Source: Thiotrichaceae bacterium (GTDB lineage Bacteria > Pseudomonadota > Gammaproteobacteria > Thiotrichales > Thiotrichaceae). From it: a DNA stretch of 34,734 nt. Location: contig JALSLX010000142.1 of assembly GCA_026988095.1 (NCBI GenBank), forward strand, positions 1-34,734, in the 5' to 3' direction. The first letter of the stretch is position 1. The number at the start of each line of letters is the position of its first letter. A program made the position numbers and the translations under genes. Positions 1-8,477 of this stretch are shown piece after piece. The notes beneath the pieces were generated by a model, which saw only the letters and a program-made list of their open reading frames with translations, was not told where the DNA came from and did no database searches.

Positions 1-302
1 AGCCAGGTTCAATTACACCTCATACTGTTTTTGAAGCAGAAGTATATGTACTATCAAAAGATGAGGGTGGTCGTCATACGCCATTCTTTAACGGTTATCG
101 TCCGCAGTTCTACTTCAGAACTACAGATATTACCGGTGCTTGTGAATTACCAGAAGGGACAGAAATGGTAATGCCAGGCGATAATGTAAAGATGGTTGTA
201 ACACTAATTAACCCTATTGCGATGGAAGATGGTTTGCGTTTTGCTATCCGTGAAGGTGGTCGTACAGTTGGCGCGGGTGTTGTCGCTAAGGTTGTTAGTT
301 AA
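1..302 (+). CDS. tuf: Elongation factor Tu, first copy, 3' end only
   Basis: This is the last 100 codons of EF-Tu, the GTPase that carries aminoacyl-tRNA to the ribosomal A site; the 5' part lies outside the window. The reading frame ends in VVAKVVS and TAA. It covers the end of beta-barrel domain 2 and most of domain 3, and it encodes exactly the same residues as the complete tuf gene at 16103-17287. All nucleotide differences between the two copies are silent, and none occurs before position 128. It is the usual tufB position, upstream of tRNA-Trp and secE. Confidence 0.98.
   Translation, partial: PGSITPHTVFEAEVYVLSKDEGGRHTPFFNGYRPQFYFRTTDITGACELPEGTEMVMPGDNVKMVVTLINPIAMEDGLRFAIREGGRTVGAGVVAKVVS
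1..302 (+). repeat. Direct repeat, tuf copy 1 (partner 16986-17287)
   Basis: This segment aligns without gaps to 16986-17287. Bases 1-127 are identical; differences are at 128, 149, 230, 236, 254, 263, 269, 272, 284, 290, 297, 298 and in the stop codon (302). The two copies lie about 17 kb apart in the same orientation. Confidence 0.97.
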
Positions 303-338
303 TAATAATTGAATAGAATAATGGCTGTGGAAATAGTA

Positions 339-374
339 TTGAGTAATTGAATCTTTCTGCTATAATCCGCGTCC
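339..374 (+). promoter_or_regulatory. Promoter for tRNA-Trp-secE-nusG
   Basis: TTGAGT (339-344), a 16 bp spacer and a perfect TATAAT (361-366) form a strong sigma-70 promoter. The next bases, CCGCGTCC (367-374), are a G/C-rich discriminator of the kind found at stringently controlled stable-RNA promoters. Transcription should start near 373 and run through tRNA-Trp into secE and nusG. Similar discriminators follow the predicted promoters of rpsL, rplC and rpsM. Confidence 0.8.
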
Positions 375-378
375 TTTT

Positions 379-433
379 AAAGAGCGAAGCGTAATCGCAC
401 GACTTTTGTTGAGGTGATTGCTCTTCGTTCTTT
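379..433 (+). promoter_or_regulatory. Long imperfect hairpin in the tRNA-Trp leader
   Basis: AAAGAGCGAAG (379-389) pairs with CTTCGTTCTTT (423-433) over 11 bp with one G-U pair. Inside it, AATCGCAC and GTGATT can extend the stem with a bulge. It lies just after the predicted start point and before the tRNA, so it should be transcribed as leader RNA. A weak T-rich stretch follows. It could be a processing site or an inefficient terminator of the upstream tuf gene. Confidence 0.5.
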
Positions 434-465
434 TGTTGTTTCAGAAAAGCTAGTTTGAATATACT

Positions 466-542
466 AGGCCAGTAGCTCCAATTGGTAGAGCACCGGTTTC
501 CAAAACCGATTGTTGGGGGTTCGAGTCCCTCCTGGCCTGCCA
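466..542 (+). tRNA. trpT: tRNA-Trp (CCA anticodon)
   Basis: The 77 nt sequence folds as a cloverleaf: acceptor stem AGGCCAG/CTGGCCT, D stem GCTC/GAGC, T stem GGGGG/CCCTC around TTCGAGT, discriminator G, and an encoded 3' CCA. The anticodon CCA is at 500-502. The sequence closely follows E. coli tRNA-Trp in the D loop and anticodon loop. The lowest anticodon-stem pair is C27-A43 (493 and 509), where E. coli has C-G. The D loop is one base longer than in E. coli. Placement between tuf and secE is typical of pseudomonad-like gammaproteobacteria. Confidence 0.97.
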
Positions 543-624
543 TTCTGAAATTAGTGATACTTGAAGTATTAAACAGTTATTTGTAGATAGGGATAGGCTG
601 AAAATAAGCCGAAATTACCAAAAT

Positions 625-1002
625 ATGGCAACAAAGACAGAAGCGCAAGGTTCATTTTTCGATACCATTAAGCTATTGACTGCTTTGGTGGTGTTGGTAG
701 CGGGTATTGTTGGTTTCTATTATTTCGAAGAGCAGTCTCTTTTGTATCGTGTTTTGGGTCTGTTGGCTATGGTGGGTGTTGCTATTGGTGTAACACTGAC
801 AACTGCTAAAGGTAAGGGCTTGGTTGGTTTTTTAGGTTTGTCGCGGACAGAGGTTCGTAAAATGGTTTGGCCTACACGTGCTGAAACAATACAGACGACT
901 TTGATTGTGTTTATTTTGGTTGTGATATTGGCAATATTTTTATGGTTTGTTGATATGTTGCTAGGCGCAGGTGTTAAAGCGTTGTTATCGGTGGGTGGTT
1001 GA
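625..1002 (+). CDS. secE: Protein translocase subunit SecE
   Basis: SecE clamps the SecY channel in the SecYEG translocon of the inner membrane. The 125-residue protein matches the long, three-helix gammaproteobacterial form (E. coli has 127): hydrophobic segments lie at about 15-34, 40-59 and 91-112. The conserved cytoplasmic amphipathic stretch [15 protein letters not shown] is at 74-88. The N-terminal TEAQGS also aligns with E. coli, which fixes the ATG start even though no good Shine-Dalgarno sequence is visible. A short GGCT/AGCC hairpin lies just upstream. It is followed one base later by nusG, so the two are co-transcribed. Confidence 0.97.
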   Translation: MATKTEAQGSFFDTIKLLTALVVLVAGIVGFYYFEEQSLLYRVLGLLAMVGVAIGVTLTTAKGKGLVGFLGLSRTEVRKMVWPTRAETIQTTLIVFILVVILAIFLWFVDMLLGAGVKALLSVGG

Positions 1003-1003
1003 T

Positions 1004-1537
1004 ATGGCAATGCAGTGGTTTGTTGTTCATGCTTATTCTAACTATGAGATGAAGGTAAGGGAGGCGCTTCGAGAAAGAATAGAGCGTCTTGGTTTGCAGG
1101 AGTTTTTCGGTGAAATCTTAATTCCAACGGAAGAAGTGGTGGAAATGCGTGAGGGTCAAAAGCGCAAGAGTACACGTAAGTTTTTCCCGGGTTATGTTTT
1201 GGTTGAACTGGAGCTTAATGATGAAAGCTGGCATTTGGTGAAAAACACACCTCGTGTTCTGGGTTTTATTGGTGGTACAAGTGATAAGCCAGCACCAATT
1301 ACTGAGAAAGAAGTGGCGGCAATAATGAATCGTATGGAAGAGGGTGTTACTGCTCCTCGTCCTCGAGTGTTGTTTGAGGTTGGTGAAGTGGTTCGCGTTA
1401 ATGACGGTCCGTTCAATGACTTTAGTGGTGTGGTTGAAGATGTTAACTACGAGAAAAGCACAATGCGTGTTGCAGTACAAATTTTTGGACGTTCAACTCC
1501 GGTTGAACTAGAGTTTTTTCAAGTTGAGAAGACCTGA
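1004..1537 (+). CDS. nusG: Transcription elongation and termination factor NusG
   Basis: NusG binds RNA polymerase, suppresses pausing, and links transcription to Rho or to ribosomal protein S10. The 177-residue protein (E. coli 181) has the NGN domain from about residue 5, with FPGYVLVEL at 61-69, and a C-terminal KOW domain with [17 protein letters not shown] at 126-142. The frame is open upstream into secE, but the ATG one base after the secE stop gives the family N-terminus ([12 protein letters not shown]), so that start is chosen. It is translationally coupled to secE. Confidence 0.97.
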   Translation: MAMQWFVVHAYSNYEMKVREALRERIERLGLQEFFGEILIPTEEVVEMREGQKRKSTRKFFPGYVLVELELNDESWHLVKNTPRVLGFIGGTSDKPAPITEKEVAAIMNRMEEGVTAPRPRVLFEVGEVVRVNDGPFNDFSGVVEDVNYEKSTMRVAVQIFGRSTPVELEFFQVEKT

Positions 1538-1631
1538 TTTATTGAAATTTATGATGAGGAGTTTGATGGAGTTTTGTGTATCTTTTGATGTGCTGGCTTG
1601 CAGAAAACGTTTGAACTCAGGAGTATGAGAA

Positions 1632-2066
1632 ATGGCTAAGAAAGTAGATGCATACCTGAAGTTGCAGGTTCCTGCGGGTCAGGCAAATCCAAGTCCGCCT
1701 GTTGGTCCTGCGTTGGGGCAGGCAGGTATTAATATTATGGAGTTTTGTAAGGCATTTAATGCGGAAACTCAAAGTATTGAGCAGGGAATGCCAATTCCAG
1801 TTGTTATCACTGTTTACAATGATCGTAGTTTTACTTACGTTACAAAAACACCACCTGCATCTGTCTTGTTGAAAAAGGCAGCGGGTGTTCAAAAGGGTAG
1901 TGGTGTTCCAAATACTCAAAAAGTTGGGACGGTTACACGTGCGCAGTTGGAAGAGATTGCTACTGCGAAAGAGCCTGATTTAACAGCGGCAGACATGGAT
2001 GCCGCTGTACGTACGATTGCGGGTAGTGCTCGTAGTATGGGTCTAGAAGTTGAGGGTGTTAAGTAA
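1632..2066 (+). CDS. rplK: 50S ribosomal protein L11
   Basis: L11 binds the GTPase-associated region of 23S rRNA at the base of the L7/L12 stalk. It takes part in factor binding and in sensing of uncharged tRNA by RelA. The length of 144 residues is close to E. coli (142). The proline-rich helix start [13 protein letters not shown] at 22-34, the thiostrepton-contact face, is intact. AGGAG eight bases before the ATG is a strong ribosome binding site. The stop overlaps the rplA start in TAATG, as expected for coupled L11-L1 synthesis; in E. coli, L1 represses this mRNA. Confidence 0.98.
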   Translation: MAKKVDAYLKLQVPAGQANPSPPVGPALGQAGINIMEFCKAFNAETQSIEQGMPIPVVITVYNDRSFTYVTKTPPASVLLKKAAGVQKGSGVPNTQKVGTVTRAQLEEIATAKEPDLTAADMDAAVRTIAGSARSMGLEVEGVK

Positions 2067-2761
2067 TGGCTAAGTTAACTAAGCGTCAAAAACTAGTTCA
2101 AGAAAAAATTAAAGTTGATCACCTGTATTCTTCGTTAGAAGCATTTGAGCTTTTGAAAGATTTGCCTGCAGCAGGTTTTGTTGAGAGTGTTGATGTAAGT
2201 GTGAATCTTGGTGTTGATCCTCGTAAATCAGATCAGGTTGTTCGTGGTTCGGTTGTACTGCCAAACGGCACGGGTAAAACAGTTCGTGTAGCAGTATTCA
2301 CTCAAGGTGATAATGTTGAAGCTGCAAAAGCAGCTGGCGCAGATATTGTTGGAATGGAGGATCTTGCTGCGGAAGTTAAGAAAGGCAACATGGATTTTGA
2401 TGTTGTTATTGCAAGTCCAGATGCTATGCGTGTTGTTGGTCAGCTAGGTCAAGTTCTTGGTCCTCGCGGTCTTATGCCTAATCCTAAGGTTGGGACAGTG
2501 TCGGCAGATGTTGCGACCGCAGTTAAGAATGCCAAAGGTGGTCAGGTACGTTTTCGTACTGATAAAGCCGGAATTATTCATTGTGGTATTGGTAGTATGG
2601 CTTTTGAAGCAAAAGCACTTGAAGAGAATCTAAATGCTTTAGTTGCTGCTCTTGTAAAGGGTAAGCCAACTTCTGCAAAAGGTGTTTTTCTTAAGAAAAT
2701 TTCAGTTTCTAGTACGATGGGTGCTGGTCTGGCGGTAGATACAGCAACTGTAGAGTCGTAA
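2066..2761 (+). CDS. rplA: 50S ribosomal protein L1
   Basis: L1 forms the mobile stalk beside the E site that helps release deacylated tRNA, and in enteric bacteria it represses the rplKA mRNA. The 231-residue product matches the family (E. coli 234). The RNA-binding signature [13 protein letters not shown] is at 132-144, in the expected place. It starts inside the last base of rplK. After its stop come 312 bases without a gene, the leader of rplJ. Confidence 0.98.
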   Translation: MAKLTKRQKLVQEKIKVDHLYSSLEAFELLKDLPAAGFVESVDVSVNLGVDPRKSDQVVRGSVVLPNGTGKTVRVAVFTQGDNVEAAKAAGADIVGMEDLAAEVKKGNMDFDVVIASPDAMRVVGQLGQVLGPRGLMPNPKVGTVSADVATAVKNAKGGQVRFRTDKAGIIHCGIGSMAFEAKALEENLNALVAALVKGKPTSAKGVFLKKISVSSTMGAGLAVDTATVES

Positions 2762-3073
2762 GATAAGAAGCTAAAGAATAGAGTGACTCGAATTTTCGAG
2801 TTGTGGAATTTACTCATGTTGTTTGTGGGTTTAGACTTTCTGCTTGCAGGGAGTTGATGATGGATATACTTGGTTGTATGTCATCAAAGACCGTAGGTGT
2901 TTTTATTGTGATTGGTTTAGATTAGTTGTGATAAAAACTTAATATTCCTGCGTAGATGGCGTAACCTAGATCAGTTGATTTGGGGCACGTCGTTGTACGA
3001 TGTTTAGCTTATTTTTTGGCTAAGTGTTTGATTAACGGTGGTTTGTTCTGCCGAATTAAAAGAGGTAAATGTT
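2762..3073 (+). promoter_or_regulatory. L10-type leader before rplJ (no gene)
   Basis: This 312-base stretch between rplA and rplJ holds no gene but several stem-loops: ACTCGA/TCGAGT (2786-2801); TTGATGA/TCATCAA (2854-2887) with an inner ATAC/GTAT pairing; and TTAGC/GCTAA (3004-3023). The motifs CCGTAGGTG and CCTGCGTAGATGG (near 2950) resemble the enterobacterial L10 leader, where the L10-L12 complex binds mRNA to repress rplJL. The fold is inferred from base pairing only. I see no convincing promoter here. Confidence 0.65.
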
Positions 3074-3598
3074 GTGGCATTAACTTTTGAAGACAAGAAG
3101 AAGATTGTCTCTGAGGTTGCTGCAGTTGCTTCAGATGCTCATTCCGCGGTTGCTGCAGAGTACCACGGGTTAAGCGTAGTAGAGATGACTGAATTGCGTG
3201 TTAAAGCGCGTGAAGGTGGTGTTTATCTGCGTGTAGTGAAGAATAATCTGGCAAAACTTGCCCTTGCTGATACAGATTTTGCATGTATGAGTGATGGCTT
3301 TGTTGGTCCGTTAGTATTAGCGTTTTCGCAAGAAGATCCTGGTGCTGCGGCTAGAGTTTTAAAAGATTTTGCTAAAGAGCATGACAAGTTGGAAGTGAAA
3401 ATGCTTTCCGTTGGTGGGGAGTTGCTTGCTGCTTCCGAAATTGATCGTCTGGCTAAGTTGCCTACACGTGATCAAGCGTTGGCTATTTTGGCTGCTACGT
3501 TTAGAGCGCCTGTTGAAAAACTTGCTCGTACGCTTAATGAGGTTCCAGGAAAACTTGTTCGTACTGTTGCTGCTGTTCGTGACTCAAAAGCCGCCTAG
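3074..3598 (+). CDS. rplJ: 50S ribosomal protein L10
   Basis: L10 anchors the L7/L12 dimers to the ribosome at the stalk base. The frame is open 12 codons further upstream, but the GTG start chosen here gives the family N-terminus (ALTFEDKKKIVSEV, like E. coli ALNLQDKQAIVAEV) and has GAGGT eight bases before it. The product is 174 residues (E. coli 165). It ends in the typical GKLVRTVAAVRDSKAA helix that binds L7/L12. A GTG start behind a structured leader fits translational autocontrol. Confidence 0.96.
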   Translation: MALTFEDKKKIVSEVAAVASDAHSAVAAEYHGLSVVEMTELRVKAREGGVYLRVVKNNLAKLALADTDFACMSDGFVGPLVLAFSQEDPGAAARVLKDFAKEHDKLEVKMLSVGGELLAASEIDRLAKLPTRDQALAILAATFRAPVEKLARTLNEVPGKLVRTVAAVRDSKAA

Positions 3599-3695
3599 TT
3601 TATTGGGTCTGGTTTTTGGTTTAGATAATTTTATTTATTAATATTAATTTATGGTCACTTTTGTGACTTACTGATTTAGGTTTAGGAGAAATACA

Positions 3696-4070
3696 ATGGC
3701 TGTTTCTAAAGATGATATTCTAGAAGCAATATCAAACATGAGTGTAATGGAAATCGTTGAACTGATTTCTGATATGGAAGAAAAATTTGGCGTTTCTGCT
3801 GCTGCAGCTGTTGCTGCGGCTCCTGCTGCTGGTGGTGAAGCTGCTGCAGCTGAAGAGCAGTCTGAATTTGACGTGGTAATGACTAGCTTTGGCGATAACA
3901 AGATTTCTGCAATCAAAGCAGTTCGTGCTATCACTGGTCTTGGTCTGAAAGAAGCTAAAGAAATGGTAGAGAGTGCTCCAGCTACTGTTAAAGAAGGCGT
4001 TTCTAAAGATGATGCTGAAGAGACAAAAAAGCAGCTTGAAGAAGCTGGTGCTACAGTAGAATTGAAGTAA
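3696..4070 (+). CDS. rplL: 50S ribosomal protein L7/L12
   Basis: This multicopy stalk protein recruits and activates the translational GTPases. At 124 residues it has the N-terminal dimerisation helices (1-33), an Ala-rich flexible hinge (35-53), and the globular C-terminal domain (58-124) with the factor-binding [12 protein letters not shown] stretch. TAGGAGAAA before the ATG is a strong ribosome binding site, fitting its four-fold or higher stoichiometry. A short GTCAC/GTGAC stem lies in the 97-base gap after rplJ. Confidence 0.98.
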   Translation: MAVSKDDILEAISNMSVMEIVELISDMEEKFGVSAAAAVAAAPAAGGEAAAAEEQSEFDVVMTSFGDNKISAIKAVRAITGLGLKEAKEMVESAPATVKEGVSKDDAEETKKQLEEAGATVELK

Positions 4071-4084
4071 TTGCTTCAACTGTG

Positions 4085-4246
4085 AAAAAAGAACTTCTTT
4101 TTTCATGAATCAATAGGCTGACAGTGTAGTTTCATTGTCGGCCTTTTGTCGCTTAAATGGATTTTGTTCATTTAAGTGTTAAGAATTTTAATTCTTTAGT
4201 GCTGGTCACTAGAGAGTGTTTACAGGTTGTAACCCTTGCTCCTGTA
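4085..4246 (+). promoter_or_regulatory. Hairpin array between rplL and rpoB (attenuator or processing region)
   Basis: Five stem-loops are packed into this intergenic stretch: AAAAAAGAA/TTCTTTTTT (4085-4103); an 11 bp stem GGCTGACAGTG/CATTGTCGGCC followed by TTTT (4116-4147), the best terminator candidate; CTTAAATG/CATTTAAG (4152-4176); AAGAATT/AATTCTT (4181-4196); and TACAGG/CCTGTA (4221-4246). In E. coli this interval carries a partial terminator and an RNase III site that lower rpoBC output relative to rplJL. The same role is inferred here. Confidence 0.7.
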
Positions 4247-4283
4247 TTTTAAGTGCTGAATAGATTTCGTAAGAGGAAATAAG

Positions 4284-7200
4284 ATGGCTCTGTCTTTTAC
4301 TGAGAAAAAACGTATCCGTAAGGATTTTGGTAAACGCCCCCAGGTATTGGATATACCGTATCTTTTAGCAATTCAACTGGAGTCTTATCGCCAGTATTTG
4401 CAAACAGAGATTCCTGTTGAAGAGCGTAGAGATGCCGGTTTGCATGGTGCGTTCAACTCTGTATTCCCTATAGTTAGTTATTCCGGTTTTGTAATGCTGG
4501 AGTATGTTGATTATAACTTGGCTGAGCCTGTTTTTGATGTGCGTGAATGCCAGCAGCGTGGTCTTACATATGCAACTTCTTTGCGAGCTACGTTACGCTT
4601 AGTTATCTATGATAAAGATGCTCCTAAAAAGACAAAAGTTGTTAAAGATATAAAAGAGCAAGATGTCTACTTGGGTGAAATGCCTTTGATGACAGAAAAG
4701 GGTACGTTTGTAATAAATGGTACTGAACGTGTTATTGTTTCTCAATTGCACCGTTCACCTGGTGTGTTCTTCGATCATGATAAGGGTAAGACAAATACAG
4801 CTCGTAAGCTTCTTCATAATGCGAGAGTAATTCCTTACCGTGGCTCTTGGTTGGATTTTGAGTTTGATCCTAAAGATGCAGTATTTGTACGTATAGATCG
4901 CCGTAGAAAACTGCCAGCAACTATTCTTCTTCGTGCTTTGGGTATGGAGACAGAAGAGATTTTGGATTGTTTCTTCGATAAATTAACGGTAACTCTGCAG
5001 AAAACTAAAATACTCATGGAGCTTGATCCTGACCGCTTAAGAGGTGAATTGGCTTCTTTTGATATCATGGTGAATGATGAAAAGATTGTTGAATCTGGTC
5101 GTCGAATTACTGCTAAGCATGTCCGTAAGCTCGAAAAAGCTAAAGTTAAAAAGTTGGAAGTTCCTGAAGAATATGTGCACGGTAAAATGCTTGCTCATAA
5201 TATTGTTGATATATCGACAGGTGAGTTTATAGCTGAAGCTAATGCAGAATTAACAGAAGAGTTAATTGAGTTACTGCGTGAAAATGATATCAAGAAGTTT
5301 GATGTTATTTATACCAATGAGTTGGATTGTGGTCCGTTTATATCAAATACTTTGAAGGTGGATGCTGCGCAAACTCCACTGGAAGCGATGATAGAGATAT
5401 ATCGTATGATGCGTCCTGGTGAGCCACCTACAAAGGAAGCAGCAGAAAATTTATTTCATAATTTATTCTTTTCTGAAGAACGATATGATTTGTCGGGAGT
5501 AGGGCGTATGAAGTTTAATCGACGTCTTGAATATGATCTTGAAACTGGTCCTTCTATACTTTTTGACCTTGGTTACCTTTCAGGTCGTACTGACGCAGCT
5601 TCTAAATTATTGGTTGAGACTTATGGCTCTCAATATGAAGCTATTAAAGCTTCAGGAAAAACAGATTCTGATATTGTTAATGTTTTAAAAACATTGATAG
5701 ATATACGTAATGGTCATGGTGTAATCGATGATATTGATCACTTGGGGAATCGCCGTATACGAAGTGTTGGCGAGATGGCTGAAAATGCCTTCCGTATAGG
5801 TCTTGTCCGCGTTGAGCGTGCCGTAAAAGAGCGTTTGACCGTTGCTGAGAGTGAAGGTTTAATGCCTCAAGATATGGTTAATGCTAAGCCTGTATCTGCA
5901 GCGGTTAAAGAGTTCTTTGGTTCAAGTCAATTATCTCAGTTTATGGATCAAAATAATCCCCTTTCAGAGATTACACATAAGCGACGTATTTCTGCATTGG
6001 GCCCGGGAGGGTTGACGCGTGAGCGAGCAGGTTTTGAAGTTCGAGATGTGCATCCTACTCACTATGGTCGTGTATGTCCCATAGAAACACCAGAGGGGCC
6101 AAATATCGGTTTAATCAACTCTCTGGCTGTTTTTGCAAAAACAAATGATTATGGCTTTCTTGAAACACCTTATCGAAAAGTAAAAGATGGCAAAGTAAGT
6201 AATGATATAGATTACCTTTCTGCTATAGAAGAGTCGCGTTTTGTTATTGCTCAAGCAAATGCTGTATTAGATAAAAAAGGAAAATTTACTAATGATATGA
6301 TTTCATGTCGTTTCCAAAATGAATTTATGCTATCTGTGCCTGATGAAATTCAGTATATGGATGTATCACCAAAGCAGATTGTATCCGTGGCTGCATCACT
6401 AATTCCTTTTCTTGAACATGATGATGCAAACAGAGCTTTGATGGGTTCAAACATGCAACGTCAGGCTGTGCCATGCTTGAAAGCACAGACGCCAGTATGT
6501 GGGACTGGGATGGAGCGAGTAGTTGCTGTTGACTCTGGATCTACTGTTGTTGCAACACGTGGTGGTATTATTTCTGCTGTACATGCTTCTCGTATCGTTA
6601 TAAGAGTGAATGATGATGAGGCTCAGGAGGGTGGTGTGGATATTTATAACCTTATTAAATATACACGCTCTAACCAAAACACCTGTGTGAATCAAAAGCC
6701 GATTGTAAAAATAGGTGACGTGGTTGCTCGTGGTGATGTGCTGGCTGATGGTTCTTCTACTGATCTAGGTGAGTTGGCTTTAGGCCAGAATATCAAAATT
6801 GCATTTATGCCATGGAATGGCTATAACTTTGAGGATTCAATTCTGGTATCGGAGCGAGTTATTGAAGAAGATCGTTTCACTTCTGTTCATATAGAGGAGA
6901 TTTCTTGTCTGGCCCGTGATACTAAGCTTGGCGCAGAAGAAATAACAGCAGATATTCCAAATGTAAGCGAACATCTTTTATCTAAATTAGATGAGTCTGG
7001 AATAGTTCATGTAGGCGCAGAAGTTAAGCCGGGTGATATTTTAGTGGGTAAAGTTACACCTAAAGGAGAAACCCAGCTAACGCCGGAGGAGAAACTGCTC
7101 CGTGCTATATTTGGTGAGAAAGCTTCTGATGTTAAAGATACATCATCTCGTGTTAAATCAAGCATGTTTGGTACAGTTATCGATGTTCGTGTGTTTACAC

Positions 7201-8465
7201 GCGATGGTGTTGAAAAAGATGCCCGTGCCATTGCTTTAGAAGAGAGTGCTTTATCAAAAGTGCGTAATGATTTACGTGATGAACTTTACGTATTTGAAGA
7301 TGATGTATACACACGTGTTGAAGCATTAGTGATCAATAAGGTGGTTGATGGTGGCCCTGCAGGAATTAAGGCGGGTGGAAAAGTTACTAAAGCTTATTTA
7401 GCTGACCTGGATAAAAAGGATTGGTTCTCATTGCGTATGAAGAATGAGGATGTGAGTAAACAGCTTGAAAAGCTAGCTGTTTCTTTGGTGGATCAAAAGA
7501 AATTCTATGAAGAAAGACTACAAAAGCAAAAAGATAAAATTACGGCAGGTGATGATTTAGCTCCTGGTGTTTTAAAAGTGGTTAAGGTTTACGTTGCCGT
7601 TAGACGTCGTATGCAACCTGGTGATAAAATGGCGGGTCGTCATGGAAACAAAGGTGTTGTTTCGCGTATTGTTCCTGTCGAAGATATGCCTTATGATGAA
7701 AATGGTGTGCCAGTAGATATATGTTTGAACCCGTTAGGTGTGCCTTCTAGAATGAATGTAGGTCAAGTTCTTGAAATGCATTTAGGCTGGGCTGCAAAAG
7801 GTCTTGGTGAGAAAATTGGTCGTATGATCGATGAGCACGCTAAAGTTGAGGAAGTGCGAAAATTCTTGACAGAAATCTACTCAACAGATGGAAATCCTGA
7901 GCAGGGTGATATCAGTGAAATGACTGATGAAGAAGTAACAGAAATGGCCTCAAACTTGAGCAAAGGTGTGCCGATGGCTACACAGGTGTTTGATGGGGCA
8001 GCTGAGTCAGAAATTAAAAATATGTTAAGGCTGGCTGATTTACCCGAGTCGGGTCAAACGACATTGTATGATGGTCGTACAGGCAAAGCTTTCGAAAGAA
8101 AGATTACTGTAGGTTATATGCATATGCTGAAGTTGAACCACTTGGTTGATGATAAAATGCATGCACGTTCTACAGGTCCATACAGTTTGGTTACTCAGCA
8201 GCCTCTGGGTGGTAAAGCCATGTTTGGTGGTCAGCGCTTCGGTGAGATGGAAGTTTGGGCGCTGGAAGCTTATGGTGCGGCTTATACGCTTCAAGAAGTG
8301 CTTACGGTTAAATCGGATGATGTTCAAGGTCGTAACCGTATGTACAAAAATATAGTTGATGGAAACCTTCACATGGAAGCAGGTATGCCTGAGTCCTTTA
8401 ATGTGTTGATGAAAGAGATCCGCTCACTGGGTCTTCATATTGAACTCGAAAAAGACAACAAATAG
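4284..8465 (+). CDS. rpoB: DNA-directed RNA polymerase subunit beta
   Basis: The beta subunit of core RNA polymerase forms, with beta-prime, the active site cleft and the rifampicin pocket. The product has 1393 residues, against 1342 in E. coli. The N-terminus ([20 protein letters not shown]) and C-terminus are typical. Rifampicin cluster I ([16 protein letters not shown], then HKRRISALG) starts near residue 545 and is wild type: Q552, D555, H565 and S570 match E. coli Q513, D516, H526 and S531. About 33 extra residues lie near 424-457, after MKFNRRL, compared with E. coli. AGAGGA precedes the ATG. Confidence 0.99.
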   Translation: MALSFTEKKRIRKDFGKRPQVLDIPYLLAIQLESYRQYLQTEIPVEERRDAGLHGAFNSVFPIVSYSGFVMLEYVDYNLAEPVFDVRECQQRGLTYATSLRATLRLVIYDKDAPKKTKVVKDIKEQDVYLGEMPLMTEKGTFVINGTERVIVSQLHRSPGVFFDHDKGKTNTARKLLHNARVIPYRGSWLDFEFDPKDAVFVRIDRRRKLPATILLRALGMETEEILDCFFDKLTVTLQKTKILMELDPDRLRGELASFDIMVNDEKIVESGRRITAKHVRKLEKAKVKKLEVPEEYVHGKMLAHNIVDISTGEFIAEANAELTEELIELLRENDIKKFDVIYTNELDCGPFISNTLKVDAAQTPLEAMIEIYRMMRPGEPPTKEAAENLFHNLFFSEERYDLSGVGRMKFNRRLEYDLETGPSILFDLGYLSGRTDAASKLLVETYGSQYEAIKASGKTDSDIVNVLKTLIDIRNGHGVIDDIDHLGNRRIRSVGEMAENAFRIGLVRVERAVKERLTVAESEGLMPQDMVNAKPVSAAVKEFFGSSQLSQFMDQNNPLSEITHKRRISALGPGGLTRERAGFEVRDVHPTHYGRVCPIETPEGPNIGLINSLAVFAKTNDYGFLETPYRKVKDGKVSNDIDYLSAIEESRFVIAQANAVLDKKGKFTNDMISCRFQNEFMLSVPDEIQYMDVSPKQIVSVAASLIPFLEHDDANRALMGSNMQRQAVPCLKAQTPVCGTGMERVVAVDSGSTVVATRGGIISAVHASRIVIRVNDDEAQEGGVDIYNLIKYTRSNQNTCVNQKPIVKIGDVVARGDVLADGSSTDLGELALGQNIKIAFMPWNGYNFEDSILVSERVIEEDRFTSVHIEEISCLARDTKLGAEEITADIPNVSEHLLSKLDESGIVHVGAEVKPGDILVGKVTPKGETQLTPEEKLLRAIFGEKASDVKDTSSRVKSSMFGTVIDVRVFTRDGVEKDARAIALEESALSKVRNDLRDELYVFEDDVYTRVEALVINKVVDGGPAGIKAGGKVTKAYLADLDKKDWFSLRMKNEDVSKQLEKLAVSLVDQKKFYEERLQKQKDKITAGDDLAPGVLKVVKVYVAVRRRMQPGDKMAGRHGNKGVVSRIVPVEDMPYDENGVPVDICLNPLGVPSRMNVGQVLEMHLGWAAKGLGEKIGRMIDEHAKVEEVRKFLTEIYSTDGNPEQGDISEMTDEEVTEMASNLSKGVPMATQVFDGAAESEIKNMLRLADLPESGQTTLYDGRTGKAFERKITVGYMHMLKLNHLVDDKMHARSTGPYSLVTQQPLGGKAMFGGQRFGEMEVWALEAYGAAYTLQEVLTVKSDDVQGRNRMYKNIVDGNLHMEAGMPESFNVLMKEIRSLGLHIELEKDNK

Positions 8466-8477
8466 GTAGTTGATGTT

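Noticed and set aside
295-543. Minus-strand frame beginning MAGQEGLEPPTIGFGNRC
   Set aside because: It is the antisense reading of tRNA-Trp, a frequent false protein, and overlaps the tRNA, its promoter and the leader hairpin.
971-1003. Longer nusG start inside secE
   Set aside because: It adds residues with no family match; the ATG just after the secE stop gives the NusG N-terminus.
3038-3073. Upstream extension of rplJ
   Set aside because: The added 12 residues lie in the leader and do not resemble L10; the GTG with GAGGT in front gives the family start.
3411-3641. Plus-strand frame overlapping the end of rplJ
   Set aside because: It is a shifted reading of rplJ codons rich in leucine and tryptophan, with no start signal.
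3668-4106. Minus-strand frames opposite rplL
   Set aside because: They mirror the Ala/Glu-rich codons of L7/L12, so antisense reads as Ala, Ser and Phe runs.
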